Assembly (NCBI GenBank): GCA_012514505.1
Contig: JAAZAD010000507.1
Coordinates: 1 to 34,982 of the forward strand
Reading direction: 5' to 3'
Length of the DNA stretch: 34,982 nt
Origin: Rhodococcus sp. (in: high G+C Gram-positive bacteria)
Lineage (GTDB): Bacteria; Actinomycetota; Actinomycetes; Mycobacteriales; Mycobacteriaceae
Shown here in pieces: positions 31,952 to 34,982 of this stretch. The notes under the pieces are model-generated. The model was given only the letters and a program-made list of their open reading frames with translations, made no database searches and was not told the DNA's origin. Numbering within the stretch: the stretch's first letter is position 1; the number at the start of each line of letters is the position of its first letter. A program made the translations under genes and the position numbers.

Positions 31952-32509
31952 GTGACTACTGTGAGACCGAGCGCGCCGGAGCAAGTCGGCCTGTCGCGCA
32001 GCGCGCTGTATCGCGCGGCGAATTCGGGGCGGCTGGAGCGGATAGCGCGCGGCGTATACCTGCCTGCGGAGTCGTCGGCTGCGGACTGGGACTGGCTCGT
32101 CGCTGCGACCCGCCGCCCCGCGGCAACGATCTGCTTGACCTCGGCGCTTGCCCACCACGATCTGACCGATGCAATCCCCACTGCTCTGGATGTCGCGATC
32201 CCCCGAGGGGTGAGGACACCGGCGGGCGACGCGTCGATCGCGTGGCACCAGTTCGATCGGGCGACATTCGAGATCGGACGCGAGGAGATCCCGATACCGG
32301 GGGCGGATCAGATGATCTGGATCTACTCGCCGGAGCGCTCGATCGTGGATGCGTTCCGGCTTCGCGGCGAGGTCGGGTACGAACTGGCGCGGGATGCATT
32401 GAAGGAATGGCTGCGTCGCGGAGGTAAACCGGCCCGACTGATGGAACTCGCATCCCACCTACCTCGAGCGAAATCCCCTGTCCTGCAAGCATTGGAGATA
32501 CTGGGTTGA
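31952..32509 (+). CDS. AbiEi-family type IV antitoxin / transcriptional regulator
   Basis: A 185-residue protein with an N-terminal winged helix (EQVGLSRSALYRAANSGRLERIARGVYLPAE). The AbiEi body follows: TICLTSALAHHDLTDAIPTALDVAIPRG, IWIYSPERSIVDAFRLRGEVGYELARDAL. In AbiE systems this protein counteracts the AbiEii nucleotidyltransferase and represses the operon. GTG at 31952 is chosen because GAGG lies 8 nt before it; the frame is open further upstream but crosses the reductase relic and is not coding. It overlaps the toxin gene by 4 bp (TTGA). The codon and base usage near the start is less GC-rich than flanking genes. Confidence 0.85.
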   Translation: MTTVRPSAPEQVGLSRSALYRAANSGRLERIARGVYLPAESSAADWDWLVAATRRPAATICLTSALAHHDLTDAIPTALDVAIPRGVRTPAGDASIAWHQFDRATFEIGREEIPIPGADQMIWIYSPERSIVDAFRLRGEVGYELARDALKEWLRRGGKPARLMELASHLPRAKSPVLQALEILG

Positions 32510-33357
32510 ACATCGGCGAAGAAGCGTTCCGCCGCATCCAGTCTGCGGCGCGGTCCGCCACCGCTAGAAGCGGTGCGGGTGCGCCGACACAGGAATACCT
32601 CATCCGGCACACTCTGGAATCGTTCCTGGACCGACTTACGCGCACACCGCATGCGGACGACTTCGTACTCAAGGGCGGCATCCTGCTGGCGGCCTACGGG
32701 GCGCGGCGCCCGACGAAAGACGTCGACGCGAACGCGGTGAGGGCGGACGTCACATCCGAACACCTCGCCGGCGTAGTCCGTGACATCGCAGCGATCCGGA
32801 TCGACGACGGCGTGGCGTTCGATCTCGACACGATCGACGTGCAGGAGATCCGCGAACAGGCCGACTATCCGGGCCTGCGCATGCGAGTCGCCGTATCGAT
32901 CGGCCCGTGGAAGGGCGTCGCTGCATGGGACGTGTCCACCGGGGATCCGATCGTGCCCCCACCCCGGCGCGTGAGCATCGATCGGGTGCTCGGCGATCCG
33001 ATCACGCTCCTCGGGTACGCGCCCGAGACCACGATCGCGGAGAAGGGTGTCACCATCCTCGAACGCGGCATCACCAGCACTCGGTGGCGCGACTATGTGG
33101 ACATAGTTCAGCTCGCCCGCCACGGCGTCGACGCCGACGAACTGCTGCGATCGGCGCGGGCGGTCGCTCGCTTTCGCGGGGTGACGCTGGAACCCGTCGC
33201 GGCGCACCTGACGGGATACGACAAGGTCGGTCAAGCGAAATGGGCGGCATGGCGTCGCAAGGAACGCCTCGAGCACGCCTGCGAGGAGAACCTCGACGAG
33301 CAGATCGTCCTGGTGGCCTCGTATCTCGACCCAATCTTCTCCAATGGCCCCGCGTAG
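32506..33357 (+). CDS. AbiEii-family nucleotidyltransferase toxin
   Basis: A 283-residue protein of the AbiEii/AbiGii/MenT-like nucleotidyltransferase family. It has FVLKGGILLAAYGARRPTKDVDANA (about 51-75), which holds the metal-binding Asp pair, the acidic FDLDTIDVQEI segment, and the conserved EKGVTILERGITSTRWRDYVDI block with the family's EK and RDxxD residues. Such toxins stop growth, for MenT by adding nucleotides to tRNA, and can abort phage infection. A TTG start overlapping the antitoxin stop is used; no better start is seen upstream. It is followed by a perfect terminator. It appears intact. Confidence 0.87.
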   Translation: MNIGEEAFRRIQSAARSATARSGAGAPTQEYLIRHTLESFLDRLTRTPHADDFVLKGGILLAAYGARRPTKDVDANAVRADVTSEHLAGVVRDIAAIRIDDGVAFDLDTIDVQEIREQADYPGLRMRVAVSIGPWKGVAAWDVSTGDPIVPPPRRVSIDRVLGDPITLLGYAPETTIAEKGVTILERGITSTRWRDYVDIVQLARHGVDADELLRSARAVARFRGVTLEPVAAHLTGYDKVGQAKWAAWRRKERLEHACEENLDEQIVLVASYLDPIFSNGPA

Positions 33358-33400
33358 GCGCTACCGATACCAGCGCCACCCGGTTTATGCCGGCGACAAA

Positions 33401-33438
33401 CAACTGCGCCCCACCGGAATCCCGGTGGGGCGCAGTTG
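33401..33438. terminator. Perfect 17-bp bidirectional terminator
   Basis: CAACTGCGCCCCACCGG (33401-33417) pairs with CCGGTGGGGCGCAGTTG (33422-33438) around a 4-nt loop. It lies between the AbiEii stop and the convergent Fe-S reductase stop, 8 bp from the latter, and probably ends both transcripts. Confidence 0.85.
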
Positions 33439-33446
33439 TTCATGTC

Positions 33447-34250
33447 TTACTTCTTGCCTGGCGGCTTGGCTCCCGACTTGAAGCCGAGCCCGCCCTTGGC
33501 GGCCGGGGGAGGCGTGGGGGCCTCCTTCTCGGCTGCGGGGGCCTCGGGCTCTGCCTTCGGCTCGTCTTCCCTGGGCTCGGCGGCCGGTGCTGCGGCAGCA
33601 GCAGGAGCAGTCTTACCTGCACCCGGTGCTTTCGCTCCGCCCTTGAAACCGAGTCCGTTCTTGGCGGCCGGAGGCGCCTTGGGAGCTTCAGCCTTGGGGG
33701 CCTCCGCCTTCGGTTCCTCTGCCTTCGGTGCCTCGGTCTCGCCTGCGTCGGACGAGGGTGCTGCGGCGGCCGGTGCGGGCTTGCGTGCGCCCGGTGCCTT
33801 TGCTGCGCCCTTCATGGCGAGTCCGCCCTTTGCTGCGGGCGGTCCCTTCGGCTTCTCCGCTGCCGGAGCTTCCGAGGCGGTGGCCTCGGTGGAGTCTGCC
33901 GTGGCCGGTGCTGCGGGGGCCTTCGCTCCGGGAGCCTTACCGGCGCCCTTCATCTGCAGACCGCCGCCGGGTGCCTTCCCGCCGCCTTTCATGGCGAGCC
34001 CGCCCTTGGCTGCGGGCGGTCCCTTCGGCTTCTCGTCGTCGGAAGCGGCAGCGTCGGCAGGTGCGGAAGCCTTGGCTCCCGGTGCCTTTCCGCCGCCCTT
34101 CATGGCGAGTCCGCCGCCGCCGGGCGCCTTGGCTCCGGGCGTCTTGCCGCCGCCCTTCATCGCCAGGCCACCGCCGCCGGGCGCCTTCGCACCGGGTGTC
34201 TTTCCGCCGCCCTTCATGGCGAGTCCGCCACCGGCGGGTGCAGCCTTGGC
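33447..34250 (-). repeat. Imperfect coding repeats in the Fe-S reductase tail
   Basis: Eight degenerate units encode GL(A/G/Q)(M/F)K(G/S)(G/A)(G/A)K-x-PG. Three near-identical 5'-most units (about 34090-34230) follow each other with a period of about 57 bp, and the others are spaced by charged linkers. Such arrays expand and contract by recombination, and the relic copy at 31764-31842 lacks one unit. Confidence 0.8.
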
Positions 34251-34982
34251 CGGAGCCTCGGCTGCTTCCTCGACCTCTTCGACCCGATCCTGCTCGACCG
34301 TCTCGGCCTTGGCCTCGGCGGCTTCGGCAGGCTTCTCGCGGGGGATGACCTTGATGTTCTCGGTCAACGCGTCCGGCTCGAGGCGGGTGATGGACGACAG
34401 CATCAACTGCGCGACGTCCACGACCTCGACGCCCTCGCCCTGGCCCGATTCCTGACGTGCGGTGACACCGTCGTTGAGCATCACGCGGCAGAACGGGCAG
34501 CCGGTGGCGATCTTCTTGGTGTCGGTGCTGAGCGCCTCGTCGACACGGTCGACGTTGATGCGCTTACCGATGTTCTCTTCCATCCACATGCGGGCGCCAC
34601 CGGCACCACAGCACATGGACCGCTCACCGTGACGCGGCATTTCCTTCAGGGTGCTGCCGGACGCGGCCATCAGCTCACGGGGAGCGTCGTACACCTTGTT
34701 GTGACGACCCAGGAAGCACGGGTCGTGGTAGGTGACGTCCTCCTGCACAGAGGCCACCGGAATCAGCTTCTTCTGCCGCACGAGGCGGTTGAGCAGCTGC
34801 GTGTGGTGCACGACCTCGTATTGGCCACCCACCTCCGGGTACTCGTTGCCCAGGGCGTTGAAGCAGTGGGCGCAGGTGACGACGATCTTGCGCTTGCGCT
34901 GCTCGACGCCCTCGAACACGGAGTTCAGCGTCTCGATGTTCTGCAGGGCGAGCTGCTGGAACAGGAACTCGTTACCTGCGCG
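33447..34982 (-). CDS. Rv0338c-like Fe-S (CCG-domain) oxidoreductase, 5' part outside the window
   Basis: The last 511 residues are visible; the N-terminal membrane and 4Fe-4S parts lie beyond the right edge. Two cysteine-rich CCG domains of the heterodisulfide reductase/GlpC type are seen: VTCAHCFNALGNEYP, VTYHDPCFLGRHN, ERSMCCGAGGARMWMEE and TGCPFCRVMLNDG. After about residue 210 comes a 290-residue low-complexity Ala/Pro/Lys/Gly tail with eight copies of a GLAMKGGGKxPG-type unit separated by acidic Ala/Pro/Glu spacers. Rv0338c is an essential-type membrane Fe-S reductase of mycobacteria, presumed to pass electrons from a dehydrogenase. A decayed second copy of the 3' end lies at 31764-31842. 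Confidence 0.9.
   Translation of the reverse strand, partial: RAGNEFLFQQLALQNIETLNSVFEGVEQRKRKIVVTCAHCFNALGNEYPEVGGQYEVVHHTQLLNRLVRQKKLIPVASVQEDVTYHDPCFLGRHNKVYDAPRELMAASGSTLKEMPRHGERSMCCGAGGARMWMEENIGKRINVDRVDEALSTDTKKIATGCPFCRVMLNDGVTARQESGQGEGVEVVDVAQLMLSSITRLEPDALTENIKVIPREKPAEAAEAKAETVEQDRVEEVEEAAEAPAKAAPAGGGLAMKGGGKTPGAKAPGGGGLAMKGGGKTPGAKAPGGGGLAMKGGGKAPGAKASAPADAAASDDEKPKGPPAAKGGLAMKGGGKAPGGGLQMKGAGKAPGAKAPAAPATADSTEATASEAPAAEKPKGPPAAKGGLAMKGAAKAPGARKPAPAAAAPSSDAGETEAPKAEEPKAEAPKAEAPKAPPAAKNGLGFKGGAKAPGAGKTAPAAAAAPAAEPREDEPKAEPEAPAAEKEAPTPPPAAKGGLGFKSGAKPPGKK

Noticed and set aside
31764-33520. Integrative element with integrase attachment sites
   Set aside because: The flanking tail copies look like attachment duplications, but no integrase, transposase or inverted terminal repeats were found, so only the repeat structure is claimed.
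33436-34455. Plus-strand frame encoding Ala/Gly/Pro repeats opposite the Fe-S reductase
   Set aside because: It is the antisense reading of the repetitive tail; the minus frame has CCG-domain cysteines and a proper stop.

Overview
The window looks like a chromosomal stretch of a mycolic-acid actinomycete, most likely Rhodococcus (perhaps the R. erythropolis group). I base this on the high G+C, frequent GTG starts, a wax ester synthase/diacylglycerol acyltransferase, an AlkB alkane hydroxylase, and close homologues of Mycobacterium tuberculosis genes (Rv3400/Rv3401 pair, Rv0337c aspC, Rv0338c Fe-S reductase, PhoP/PhoR, Rv1747). The genus call is inference from gene content. No rRNA, tRNA, CRISPR array, transposase or phage gene was seen.

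Layout. 1-4.3 kb: the N-terminal part of a WS/DGAT, then a translationally coupled GH65 glycoside phosphorylase/hydrolase and beta-phosphoglucomutase-like HAD protein. 4.3-9.3 kb: a zinc-uptake locus of the AztABCD type, with aztB-aztD2-aztC-aztD1 on the minus strand and aztA divergent. It carries three Zur-box-like palindromes and, unusually, two AztD paralogues. 9.4-14.1 kb: a low-molecular-weight phosphatase, UDP-glucose dehydrogenase, an Hsp70-fold membrane protein with a Pro-rich tail, and a YibE/F membrane protein with a His-Gly repeat. 14.1-17.6 kb: a hairpin-rich noncoding stretch, then an ImmA/IrrE metallopeptidase and a MAB_1171c-type membrane protein, facing two small HTH regulators, one resembling EspR. 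17.6-18.9 kb: aspC.

18.9-33.4 kb is a block lying between aspC and the Rv0338c-like gene, which are neighbours in M. tuberculosis. It contains a long palindromic repeat, a decayed FHA/ABC-transporter pseudogene, a TetR gene with its operator, a small membrane protein, a carotenoid oxygenase, an RHH protein and a stand-alone alkB. It also holds a VTC-DUF4956-CotH operon facing a PhoP/PhoR-like two-component system, a sortase-like lipoprotein with a secreted Ca-motif protein, an orphan MerR with an abnormal C-terminus, and an AbiEi/AbiEii toxin-antitoxin pair. 33.4-35.0 kb is the C-terminal part of the Rv0338c-like Fe-S reductase with a long repetitive Ala/Pro/Gly/Lys tail, cut by the window edge.

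The most notable observations are these. (i) The AbiE module sits between the live Fe-S reductase gene and a decayed second copy of that gene's 3' end, in the same orientation. (ii) A symmetrical pair of 7-bp direct repeats with 4-bp spacers, the geometry of mycobacterial PhoP boxes, lies exactly between phoPR and the divergent polyphosphate-polymerase-like/CotH operon. (iii) The two AztD paralogues each keep a different one of two His/Cys-rich motifs.
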